8,439 nt of DNA from Methylotenera sp. GTDB lineage: Bacteria > Pseudomonadota > Gammaproteobacteria > Burkholderiales > Methylophilaceae. Location: NCBI GenBank assembly GCA_027487055.1, contig JAIYEJ010000298.1:1-8439 (forward strand), read 5' to 3'. The notes beneath the pieces are model-generated. The model worked only from the letters and a program-made list of their open reading frames with translations. It was not told the origin of the DNA and searched no databases. A program made the translations under genes and the position numbers. Numbering within the stretch: the first letter of the stretch is position 1; each line of letters starts with the position of its first letter. Shown here piece after piece: positions 1-6,010 of the stretch.

Positions 1-838
1 ACAACCAGCCATTGCGTGCGTTGCGCGTTGGCATCACGCAATCAAACATATCAATACCGCAACTTACTGCTTCCACCAAGTCTTCTGGTGTTCCCACACC
101 CATTAAATAGCGTGGTTTATCTTTCGGCATTTTGGGCGCGGTGTATGAGAGTATGCGTTGCATGTCTTCTTTGGGTTCGCCCACCGAAAGGCCACCAATG
201 GCAAAGCCGTCAAAGTCAATATCTTTTAATCCATTAAGTGACACATCACGTAAGTCTTCAAACATTCCGCCTTGAATAATCCCAAACAACGCATTAGGGT
301 TGCCGGCATGCGCGTCTTTACTACGCCTTGCCCAACGCAAACTCAACTCCATCGATTTCTTCGCCTCTAGATGCGATGCTGGATAAGGCGTGCATTCGTC
401 AAAAATCATCACAATATCTGAATTGAGTATTTTTTGAATGCGCATTGATTCTTCTGGAGTTAAAAAACAAGTGTCACCATTAATCGGGCTTTGAAACTTC
501 ACGCCTTCTTCACTAATTTTACGCATGGCACCCAAACTAAAGACCTGAAAACCGCCAGAGTCGGTGAGTATTGGTTTATCCCAGCCCATAAACTTGTGCA
601 ATCCACCATGCGCGGCAATCACATCTAACCCTGGGCGTAACCAGAGGTGAAAGGTGTTGCCGAGAACGATGTGCGCATCAATTTCTTTAAGTTCTAAAGG
701 TGACATGGCTTTAACCGTTCCATAAGTACCCACTGGCATAAAGGCGGGCGTTTGCACATCGCCATGTGCTAAATGAATTGTGCCACGTCGGGCAAGACCA
801 TTATTGGGTGAGTCAGTTTTTTGTAAAGTAAATTGCAT
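1..838 (-). CDS. tgt: Queuine tRNA-ribosyltransferase (Tgt), C-terminus cut off by the left edge
   Basis: Tgt exchanges guanine at the wobble position (34) of GUN-anticodon tRNAs for the queuosine precursor preQ1 in the cytoplasm. Read on the minus strand from the ATG at 838-836, 279 residues are visible of the roughly 370 usual for the family. Visible landmarks are TPAFMPVGTYGTVK (about 30-43), GNTFHLWLRPG (60-70), DSGGFQVFSLG with the substrate-binding Asp93, FDECTPYPA with Asp147, FGIIQGG (185-191), GGLSVGEP (215-222) and FDCVMPTRNARNG with the nucleophile Asp266. The zinc-binding Cys/His cluster near the C-terminus lies outside the window. The start is supported by the MQF opening, which matches the MKF opening I recall for E. 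coli Tgt; there is no clear Shine-Dalgarno sequence. queA, often just upstream of tgt, is not there: the neighbour is a divergent lipid gene, so tgt is the first gene of its transcript. Identity is near certain. Confidence 0.97.
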   Translation of the reverse strand, partial: MQFTLQKTDSPNNGLARRGTIHLAHGDVQTPAFMPVGTYGTVKAMSPLELKEIDAHIVLGNTFHLWLRPGLDVIAAHGGLHKFMGWDKPILTDSGGFQVFSLGAMRKISEEGVKFQSPINGDTCFLTPEESMRIQKILNSDIVMIFDECTPYPASHLEAKKSMELSLRWARRSKDAHAGNPNALFGIIQGGMFEDLRDVSLNGLKDIDFDGFAIGGLSVGEPKEDMQRILSYTAPKMPKDKPRYLMGVGTPEDLVEAVSCGIDMFDCVMPTRNARNGWL

Positions 839-871
839 GGCAGAGTGAATTGCATTAAAGCAGAGTTCGTT

Positions 872-890
872 GATAAGATGCCATTTTATC
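872..890. promoter_or_regulatory. 19-bp near-palindrome in the tgt / lipid-cassette divergent region
   Basis: The sequence GATAAGATGCCATTTTATC has two 9-base arms around a central C, with one mismatched pair. It sits about midway between two divergent start codons (838 and 916), a usual place for an operator. It overlaps a weak candidate promoter for the rightward genes: TTGCAT at 850-855, a 16-base spacer, then GATAAG at 872-877. A second, perfect 6-bp inverted repeat (TGCCAT at 879-884, ATGGCA at 891-896, 6-base loop) overlaps it, so the two foldings would exclude each other. I recognise no known regulator site. Short AT-rich palindromes also arise by chance. Confidence 0.35.
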
Positions 891-915
891 ATGGCAACAA
901 AGTAGAGAATCATTT

Positions 916-1545
916 ATGACAGATAATCGACGTCCACTCACCACGCGTAGCGCTGGCTGGGCAAAATGGCTTGCCAGTTTGCTAGTTAAATATGATGTGT
1001 CTCCCAATTTTATTTCTGTGCTAAGTATTTTGCCTGCCCTGATTGGCTCATGGTTATTAGCTTGCCCAAACTCACCACCACATGCATGGAATACTTTAGT
1101 CACAGTGGCTTTGTGTGTGCAGCTAAGATTATTGTGCAATATGTTAGATGGCATGGTGGCGATTGAGGGCGGTAAACAATCCAAAGTGGGTGCACTGTAT
1201 AACGAAGTGCCAGACCGCATTGCTGATTCTCTATTTATTGTGGCACTAGGTTATGCAGTATTTGAGCCTTGGTTAGGTTGGTTAGGTGCACTGTTGGCGG
1301 CAAAAACAGCTTATATTCGTTTGTTGGGCGGTACAGTGGGTTTGTCGCAAGATTTCCGTGGGCCAATGGCAAAGCCACATCGTATGTTTGTGATGACCTT
1401 GGCTTGTTTAATTGGCGCGGTAGAGTTGCATTTTAATAATAGTAACCATGCGCTTTTAATTGCGGCTTATGTGATTGCGATTGGCGCCGGCATCACATGT
1501 ATCACGCGTACCATGGCTATTTCCAAGCAACTCAAAGCTAGATAA
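916..1545 (+). CDS. YnbA-like CDP-alcohol phosphatidyltransferase with altered catalytic motif
   Basis: This is a 209-residue integral membrane protein of the CDP-alcohol phosphatidyltransferase family, whose members move a phosphatidyl group from CDP-diacylglycerol to an alcohol. The family motif is D-x2-D-G-x2-A-R-x8-G-x3-D-x3-D. Here it reads N75-x2-D78-G79-x2-A82-I83-x8-G92-x3-N96-x3-D100, followed by another Asp at 104. The spacing is exact, but the first and third Asp are Asn and the Arg is Ile. From memory, E. coli YnbA shows the same two Asn, so these may mark a subfamily; the Ile is an extra departure. Hydrophobic segments lie at roughly 32-50, 58-76, 105-138, 157-170 and 179-197. 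An AGAGAA stretch at 904-909 could serve as ribosome binding site. The stop is 7 bases before the next gene, a PlsC-type acyltransferase, followed by a CdsA homologue, so a role in phospholipid synthesis is likely. The acceptor alcohol cannot be read from the sequence. Confidence 0.85.
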   Translation: MTDNRRPLTTRSAGWAKWLASLLVKYDVSPNFISVLSILPALIGSWLLACPNSPPHAWNTLVTVALCVQLRLLCNMLDGMVAIEGGKQSKVGALYNEVPDRIADSLFIVALGYAVFEPWLGWLGALLAAKTAYIRLLGGTVGLSQDFRGPMAKPHRMFVMTLACLIGAVELHFNNSNHALLIAAYVIAIGAGITCITRTMAISKQLKAR

Positions 1546-1552
1546 CTACACA

Positions 1553-2170
1553 ATGTTAAATAAGCTAACCGTTAAGTTTGCGCAACTCAGCATTTTGGGT
1601 TTGGTAAAACTGTTGGTAGGGGCAACACCGCGTTGGGTAAATGCCGCGCCAAACAATGCACAATGCATTTATTTTACCAATCACTCTAGCCATCTCGATA
1701 CCCTTGCATTATGGACGGCATTACCAAAAGAAATAAGAGCAAAAGCAAGACCAGTGGCTGCAAAAGATTACTGGGGGAAAGGTCTTGTTAAGCAATTTAT
1801 TGCACTTAAAGTGTTAAATTGCGTGTTGATAGACCGCGAGTTTTCTCGGCATGAAAACCCTTTGCAGCCTTTATTTGTCGCATTGCAAAATGGGGATTCG
1901 TTGATTATCTTCCCAGAAGGTACGCGCCGTGCACAAGCCGAACCTAGCGAATTTAAAGGTGGCTTATTTCACTTGGCGGAGGCTTTTCCTGAGGTTAAGT
2001 TGATTCCTGTGTATTTAGATACGCTACATCGCAGTATGCCAAAAGGTGCGATTTTGCCTGTGCCGTTAATTTGTACGGTACGTTTTGGCGGTGCAATTGG
2101 CTTGCAAGTAAACGAACATAAAAAAGATTTTTTAGCCCGTGCCCGCGAAGCAGTACTGGCTTTAATGTAG
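1553..2170 (+). CDS. 1-acyl-sn-glycerol-3-phosphate acyltransferase family protein (PlsC-like)
   Basis: This 205-residue protein belongs to the glycerophosphate acyltransferase (PlsC/LPLAT) family, which adds the second acyl chain to lysophosphatidic acid to give phosphatidic acid at the inner membrane. Motif I is NHSSHLD, with the catalytic His44 and Asp49 in the HxxxxD arrangement. A motif II-like stretch is VLIDREFSR (91-99), motif III is FPEGTR (120-125), and IPVYL (151-155) fits motif IV. A hydrophobic segment at about 9-23 could anchor the N-terminus. I chose the ATG at 1553 because it lies 7 bases after the upstream stop and gives a normal family length. The reading frame stays open back to 1475, but that extension overlaps the upstream gene and encodes no family sequence. 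The Shine-Dalgarno sequence is poor, which suggests translational coupling. Being the second gene of a CDP-alcohol transferase/CdsA cassette, it may be dedicated to that pathway rather than be the only PlsC of the cell. Confidence 0.9.
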   Translation: MLNKLTVKFAQLSILGLVKLLVGATPRWVNAAPNNAQCIYFTNHSSHLDTLALWTALPKEIRAKARPVAAKDYWGKGLVKQFIALKVLNCVLIDREFSRHENPLQPLFVALQNGDSLIIFPEGTRRAQAEPSEFKGGLFHLAEAFPEVKLIPVYLDTLHRSMPKGAILPVPLICTVRFGGAIGLQVNEHKKDFLARAREAVLALM

Positions 2171-2179
2171 GCTTTGTTT

Positions 2180-2194
2180 AGGGGGATAAAATTG
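2180..2194 (+). promoter_or_regulatory. Strong ribosome binding site that fixes a TTG start for the cdsA-like gene
   Basis: AGGGGG at 2180-2185 stands 6 bases before the TTG at 2192-2194. This is the strongest Shine-Dalgarno match in the cassette, and it lies inside the longer open frame that could begin at the TTG at 2174. No in-frame ATG is available near here. The placement favours 2192 as the real start. Confidence 0.6.
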
Positions 2195-3184
2195 TTTAAC
2201 CAAATTGCAACCACATTACAAAACTTAGATGCCAGCCATAAGTTTTATTGGCTGATTGGTGGGGTTGCCGCCTTATTGCTCTTTGCTAGTTCAATCGGCT
2301 GGGTATTGCAAAGACGAATAACTGCTAACCCGAATGCATGTGAAAAAACACAAAAAGTCGTGAATAATTTAGTCGCGCGTGTTAATGCTTGGTGGGTCAT
2401 GATTGCTGTTTTTGCAGTTGCGTTTTTAGCAGGAAAGCTGGGTACTATTTTATTGTTTTCATCAATTTCATATTTTGCCCTGCGAGAATTTATTACACTC
2501 ACGCCAACCCGCTCTGGCGATCATCGCCCTCTTTTTTTAGCATTCTTTTTTCTTATTCCACTTCATTATTATTTAATCTACACCGAGTGGTATGCACTAT
2601 TTACCATTTTAATCCCTATATACGCGTTTTTGCTCATGCCTTCCATTGCTGTATTGTCTCAAGATACTGAGCATTTTTTAGAGCGCACCGCAAAAATTCA
2701 ATGGGGTGTCATGATTAGCATTTATTGCATTAGCCATGCGCCAGCATTAATACTTTTAGAAATTCCTAATTTTGAAGGTCAAAATGCACTTTTGTTATTT
2801 TATTTTATGCTCATTGTGCAGTTAAGTGATGTGCTGCAATATGTGTTTGGTAATTTGTTTGGCAAAACTAAAGTCGCACCAATCGTCAGCCCCAATAAAA
2901 CGCTAGAAGGCTTAATTGGTGGGGGATTAAGCACCATTTTAATTGGTGCCATGATGTGGTGGATTACCCCTTTTACACCATTACAAAGCGCAGGTATGAC
3001 TGCAATCATTGTGGTGATGGGCTTTTTGGGTGGGCTTGTAATGTCGGCCATTAAACGCAGTTTGGGTGCAAAAGATTGGGGCAATATGATAGAAGGACAC
3101 GGTGGCATGCTCGATCGTATGGATTCTGTAAGTTTTGCCGCGCCAATTTTCTTTCATTTAACGCGATATTTATTTACGCCTTAA
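2192..3184 (+). CDS. Phosphatidate cytidylyltransferase, CdsA/YnbB-like
   Basis: CDP-diacylglycerol synthase joins phosphatidic acid and CTP to give CDP-diacylglycerol, the activated donor for phospholipid head-group transfer. The 330-residue protein has many membrane segments. Near its C-terminus it carries the CdsA signature (285-311): S-A-I-K-R, then K-D-W-G, then HGG-M-L-DRMD. The position usually held by Pro or Gly in that signature is Glu (IEGHGG). Upstream, a conserved block with SDVLQY, FGKTK and VSPNKTLEG spans about 212-240. The N-terminus has one extra membrane helix and a polar linker before an AWW motif (about 66-68), a layout I associate with the YnbB-type branch rather than housekeeping CdsA. 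The TTG start is chosen for the strong AGGGGG site 6 bases upstream; a TTG at 2174 is the alternative (336 residues). It lies 21 bases after the acyltransferase stop, so it is the third gene of one transcript. Reaction class is secure; whether it is the only CdsA of the cell is unknown. Confidence 0.92.
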   Translation: MFNQIATTLQNLDASHKFYWLIGGVAALLLFASSIGWVLQRRITANPNACEKTQKVVNNLVARVNAWWVMIAVFAVAFLAGKLGTILLFSSISYFALREFITLTPTRSGDHRPLFLAFFFLIPLHYYLIYTEWYALFTILIPIYAFLLMPSIAVLSQDTEHFLERTAKIQWGVMISIYCISHAPALILLEIPNFEGQNALLLFYFMLIVQLSDVLQYVFGNLFGKTKVAPIVSPNKTLEGLIGGGLSTILIGAMMWWITPFTPLQSAGMTAIIVVMGFLGGLVMSAIKRSLGAKDWGNMIEGHGGMLDRMDSVSFAAPIFFHLTRYLFTP

Positions 3185-3213
3185 TCAACTTTTTTTTCTT
3201 AAATAACAAAGTG

Positions 3214-3241
3214 TTGATATACTAATTCTAACTTTTAAACT
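3214..3241 (+). promoter_or_regulatory. Candidate sigma-70 promoter for pssA
   Basis: TTGATA at 3214-3219 (4 of 6 consensus bases), a 16-base spacer and TAAACT at 3236-3241 (4 of 6) would start transcription close to 3248, a few bases before the pssA ATG at 3260. The 75-base gap after the cdsA-like gene also holds eight T in a row (3190-3197), but no stem precedes it, so read-through from the cassette is also possible. Confidence 0.4.
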
Positions 3242-3259
3242 ATAAGCTCAATAGAACCC

Positions 3260-4081
3260 ATGGTAGAACCAAAACAGTCGGACTCAAAACAGCGCCCAGT
3301 GCGTCGTGAAACAGATAAAGATGTACTCAGTACTCGCGGCATTTATTTATTGCCTAATTTGTTTACATCAGCTGCTTTATTTGCAGGTTTTTATGCGATT
3401 GTGCAGGCCATGAACAGTAATTTTGAGCAATCTGCCATCGCTATTTTTATTGCTATGGTAATGGATGGTCTAGATGGTCGCGTTGCTCGAATGACCAATA
3501 CCACCAGTGCTTTTGGGGCAGAATACGATAGTTTGTCTGATATGGTTTCTTTTGGAGTGGCGCCGGCCATTATTATGTATACATGGGCATTACAGCCTAT
3601 GAAGAAACTGGGCTGGATAGCTGCTTTCATTTATTGTGCTTGTGCAGCCTTACGTTTAGCCCGATTTAACACTAAGTTGGACGATCCATTTCAAGACAAG
3701 CGTTACTTTCAAGGCTTGCCTAGCCCCGCAGCAGCAGCTTTGCTAGCAGGCTTTGTTTGGGTTGCTTATGAGTATAATGTTACAGGACGCGAAATATTTT
3801 TTGGCGCAATACAAATGAAATGGATGGCGTGGGGACTTACGATTTTTGCTGCTTTGAGCATGGTCTCAGATTTAAGATTTTACAGTGGTAAAGATATTAA
3901 CCTAAAACAAAGTGTACCCTTTGTGGCTGTATTGGCGATTATGCTAGCGTTTGTGTTGATTTCGTACAGTCCGCCTGAGGTGTTATTTACCGTGGTGTTT
4001 GTGTATGGTTTGTCTGGGTATTATTTGTGGGCTAATTTATATTTTGGTAAAAACAACAAAACAAACAAAGAAATATCTTAA
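3260..4081 (+). CDS. pssA: CDP-diacylglycerol--serine O-phosphatidyltransferase (phosphatidylserine synthase)
   Basis: PssA transfers the phosphatidyl group of CDP-diacylglycerol to L-serine in the inner membrane, giving phosphatidylserine, which Psd then decarboxylates to phosphatidylethanolamine. The 273-residue protein carries the complete CDP-alcohol phosphatidyltransferase motif: D69-x2-D72-G73-x2-A76-R77-x8-G86-x3-D90-x3-D94, with all four Asp present. Further family hallmarks are RGIYLLPNLFTSAALFAGF near 26-44, SFGVAPA (97-103), AALRLARFN (129-137) and FQGLPSPAAA (150-159). About six to eight hydrophobic segments follow the charged first 25 residues. The protein is of the membrane-bound, Bacillus-type PssA, not the peripheral E. 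coli type. The ATG at 3260 is the natural start for the charged N-terminal tail, though no clear Shine-Dalgarno sequence precedes it. Its position upstream of leuA matches the ilv-psd-pssA-leuA order I know from Betaproteobacteria, but psd is not next to it here. Confidence 0.95.
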   Translation: MVEPKQSDSKQRPVRRETDKDVLSTRGIYLLPNLFTSAALFAGFYAIVQAMNSNFEQSAIAIFIAMVMDGLDGRVARMTNTTSAFGAEYDSLSDMVSFGVAPAIIMYTWALQPMKKLGWIAAFIYCACAALRLARFNTKLDDPFQDKRYFQGLPSPAAAALLAGFVWVAYEYNVTGREIFFGAIQMKWMAWGLTIFAALSMVSDLRFYSGKDINLKQSVPFVAVLAIMLAFVLISYSPPEVLFTVVFVYGLSGYYLWANLYFGKNNKTNKEIS

Positions 4082-4098
4082 AAACATATTGCGACTAC

Positions 4099-4127
4099 TT
4101 GTAGAAATATAAGACTGGCCTTATACT
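4099..4127 (+). promoter_or_regulatory. Candidate sigma-70 promoter ending 6 bases before the small ORF
   Basis: TATACT at 4122-4127 matches the -10 consensus at 5 of 6 bases. TTGTAG at 4099-4104 is a weaker -35 element, 17 bases away, the optimal spacing. The expected transcription start is near 4134, which is also the A of the ATG of the short ORF. This promoter would also feed leuA. Confidence 0.45.
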
Positions 4128-4133
4128 AAAATC

Positions 4134-4283
4134 ATGTATACAGATTCTACATCTATTGCAACTTTAATCATCGCCTGCTTGGTACTTACAAGCTTTGCAT
4201 TGTTGCGTGTGCGTGCATTACGTGCGGCACGTGCAAAAGCTTCTCGCTCAGCTAAACATCTGCTGCGCGACAGCGCACACTAA
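4134..4283 (+). CDS. Possible small single-pass membrane protein, 49 residues, unknown function
   Basis: An ATG-to-TAA frame in the gap between pssA and leuA encodes 49 residues. Residues 1-7 are polar, 8-24 form one continuous hydrophobic stretch (IATLIIACLVLTSFALL), and 25-45 are rich in Arg, Lys and Ala (seven Arg, two Lys). That gives one membrane helix with a strongly basic tail, which by the positive-inside rule would face the cytoplasm. There is no Shine-Dalgarno sequence; the candidate -10 box is so close that the transcript would start at or near the ATG, so translation could be leaderless. I do not recognise a family. It is not a leucine attenuator: its Leu codons are scattered, with no control-codon run. 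Chance remains possible at this length. The clean helix-plus-basic-tail layout and the promoter argue for a real gene. Confidence 0.45.
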   Translation: MYTDSTSIATLIIACLVLTSFALLRVRALRAARAKASRSAKHLLRDSAH

Positions 4284-4287
4284 ATAA

Positions 4288-4296
4288 CCCCCCCCC
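4288..4296. repeat. Run of nine C
   Basis: Nine consecutive C lie just after the stop of the small ORF and 111 bases before the leuA ATG. No other run of C or G this long is present in the window. Such tracts are prone to slippage, but this one is outside any reading frame I can support. Confidence 0.95.
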
Positions 4297-4351
4297 ACCA
4301 TTTAAGTATTTTCTTGCTCGCGCATTTAATATGTTGCGGGTGAAAACCATT

Positions 4352-4357
4352 TATAAT
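4352..4357 (+). promoter_or_regulatory. Candidate -10 box of a leuA promoter
   Basis: TATAAT here is a perfect -10 consensus, 50 bases before the leuA ATG. No good -35 element sits at the right distance: TTGCGG at 4334-4339 is only 12 bases away, and the bases 17 upstream are ATATGT. The promoter may therefore need an activator, or it may be chance. A perfect 10-bp palindrome, GCTTTAAAGC (4367-4376), lies just downstream in the leader and could be an operator or a small hairpin. Confidence 0.35.
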
Positions 4358-4407
4358 CCCAGCTTAGCTTTAAAGCGTATGCATTGGGTAAAAAATTAGG
4401 AATTAAC

Positions 4408-5979
4408 ATGAATACCAGTCAACAAAAAAACAGTAACGAAATTATTATTTTTGATACTACCCTGCGCGATGGCGAACAAAGTCCGGGTGCCGCCATGACT
4501 AAAGAAGAAAAAATTCGCATTGCGCGCCAACTCGAAAAATTGGGTGTGCATGTGATTGAAGCGGGATTTGCAGCTGCCAGCCCAGGCGACTTTGATTCGA
4601 TTCACACTATTGCAGGTTTAATTACCAAATCTACCGTGTGCTCATTAGCGCGGGCCAGTGAAAATGACGTGCGTCGTGCGGGTGAGGCGATTACGCCTGC
4701 TATGCAACATGCTGAGAAAAACGGTCGCATTCACACCTTTATCGCTACTAGCAAAATTCATATGGAAAACAAACTCCGCATGACGGAAGACCAAGTGGTG
4801 GAACGTGCTGTGCAAGCGGTGAAATGGGCCTTGGAATACACGCATGATGTGGAATTCTCTGCCGAAGATGCAGTGCGTTCAGATATCAATTTTTTAGTGC
4901 GCGTGTTTGATGCGGTGATTGAAGCAGGCGCAACAACAATTAATGTGCCAGATACCGTAGGTTATTCAATTCCCGCACCGTGGGGCGAGCGCATGGAAAC
5001 CTTGATTAAGCGCGTTAAACATAGCGATAAAGTGATTTGGTCAACGCACTGCCATAACGATTTGGGCATGGCAGTTGCGAACTCATTGGCTGCTGTGATG
5101 GGCGGTGCTCGCCAAGTAGAATGCACTATTAATGGCTTGGGTGAGCGTGCAGGTAACGCGAGCTTAGAAGAAGTGGTTATGGCGATTAAAACCCGCAGTG
5201 ATGTGTTTGGCTTGACTACGCGTATAGACACCACACAAATTGTGCCTGCGAGTAAATTAGTTTCTACGATTACAGGTTACCCAGTGCAACCAAACAAAGC
5301 TATAGTCGGCGCAAATGCGTTTGCTCATGAGTCTGGCATTCATCAAGATGGTGTTTTAAAACATCGAGAGACTTACGAAATTATGCGCGCGGAAGACGTG
5401 GGTTGGAATACCAATAAATTAACATTGGGAAAATTATCTGGCCGCAACGCATTTAGAACACGCTTGGGCGAGTTGGGTATTCATTTAGAAAGTGATGATG
5501 CTGTAAATGCCGCCTTTGCACGCTTTAAAGATTTGGCGGATAAAAAGTCGGAGATTTTTGATGAAGACTTACATGCTTTAGTGAGCGATGAATTTGTGGC
5601 GACTGAGTCTGAGGCCTTTAAATTGGTGTATTTACAAGTCACTTCACAGACCGGAGAAATTCCACACGCGTTTGTAACGATTAGCGAAAACGGTACCGAG
5701 AAAAAGGCCGAAGCTGACGGCGGTGGTCCTGTTGATGCGACGTTTAAGGCGATTGAAAGCATGGTGAATAGTGGTGCAGAGTTGCAGTTGTATTCCGTAA
5801 ACAACATCACCAGTGGTACTGATTCGCAAGGTGAAGTGACAGTGCGTTTTGCCAAAGGCGGACGTATCGTCAACGGCCAAGGCGCGGATACCGACATTGT
5901 GATTGCATCGGCCAAAGCGTATTTGAATGGCTTAAACAAATTGTATTCAAAAAACGAGAAAATGAACCCACAAGTTTAA
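4408..5979 (+). CDS. leuA: 2-isopropylmalate synthase (leucine biosynthesis)
   Basis: LeuA condenses acetyl-CoA with 2-oxoisovalerate to 2-isopropylmalate, the first committed step of leucine synthesis, in the cytoplasm. The 523-residue protein has the usual length. The catalytic TIM-barrel begins with FDTTLRDGEQSPG (15-27), containing metal ligand Asp16 and Arg20. The second family signature, STHCHNDLGMAVAN (212-225), supplies metal ligands His214 and His216. NGLGERAGN (242-250) ends in the fourth ligand, Asn250. The subdomain block HESGIHQDGVLKH (307-319) and a LeuA regulatory domain (about 390-508, containing a GGGPVDA segment near 438-444) follow, so leucine feedback inhibition is expected. 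The ATG at 4408 has AGGA 6 bases upstream; a TTG at 4384 in the same frame lacks support. A strong terminator follows 32 bases after the stop. The upstream neighbour is pssA, with the small ORF in between. Confidence 0.98.
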   Translation: MNTSQQKNSNEIIIFDTTLRDGEQSPGAAMTKEEKIRIARQLEKLGVHVIEAGFAAASPGDFDSIHTIAGLITKSTVCSLARASENDVRRAGEAITPAMQHAEKNGRIHTFIATSKIHMENKLRMTEDQVVERAVQAVKWALEYTHDVEFSAEDAVRSDINFLVRVFDAVIEAGATTINVPDTVGYSIPAPWGERMETLIKRVKHSDKVIWSTHCHNDLGMAVANSLAAVMGGARQVECTINGLGERAGNASLEEVVMAIKTRSDVFGLTTRIDTTQIVPASKLVSTITGYPVQPNKAIVGANAFAHESGIHQDGVLKHRETYEIMRAEDVGWNTNKLTLGKLSGRNAFRTRLGELGIHLESDDAVNAAFARFKDLADKKSEIFDEDLHALVSDEFVATESEAFKLVYLQVTSQTGEIPHAFVTISENGTEKKAEADGGGPVDATFKAIESMVNSGAELQLYSVNNITSGTDSQGEVTVRFAKGGRIVNGQGADTDIVIASAKAYLNGLNKLYSKNEKMNPQV

Positions 5980-6010
5980 TATATTGATAGATATAACATA
6001 ACATTTGAGA

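Noticed and set aside
16..237. 73-codon plus-strand open frame at the left edge
   Set aside because: It is the complement of well-conserved tgt sequence and has no start context or homology I recognise.
855..1220. 121-codon open frame on the minus strand
   Set aside because: It lies antisense to the YnbA-like gene, shows no recognisable domain, and the plus-strand frame has the family motif.
1475..1552. 26-codon N-terminal extension of the PlsC-like gene
   Set aside because: It overlaps the upstream coding region out of frame and encodes no family sequence. The ATG at 1553 fits the family length.
3184..3218. Rho-independent terminator after the cdsA-like gene
   Set aside because: The T8 run (3190-3197) has no stem before it. 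The ATCAAC/GTTGAT pair flanks the T run with a loop of over 20 bases and is too weak.
4220..4232. Inverted repeat ACGTGC-G-GCACGT as a hairpin or operator
   Set aside because: The one-base loop cannot form an RNA hairpin, and the symmetry follows from repeated Ala and Arg codons (GCA/CGT/GCG) in the small ORF.
4134..4283. Leucine leader peptide (leuL-type attenuator) upstream of leuA
   Set aside because: Leu residues are scattered through a membrane helix with no run of control Leu codons, and no terminator/antiterminator stems follow.
5481..5939. 152-codon open frame on the minus strand
   Set aside because: It lies entirely antisense to the LeuA regulatory domain, and its composition is what the complement of that coding frame would give.
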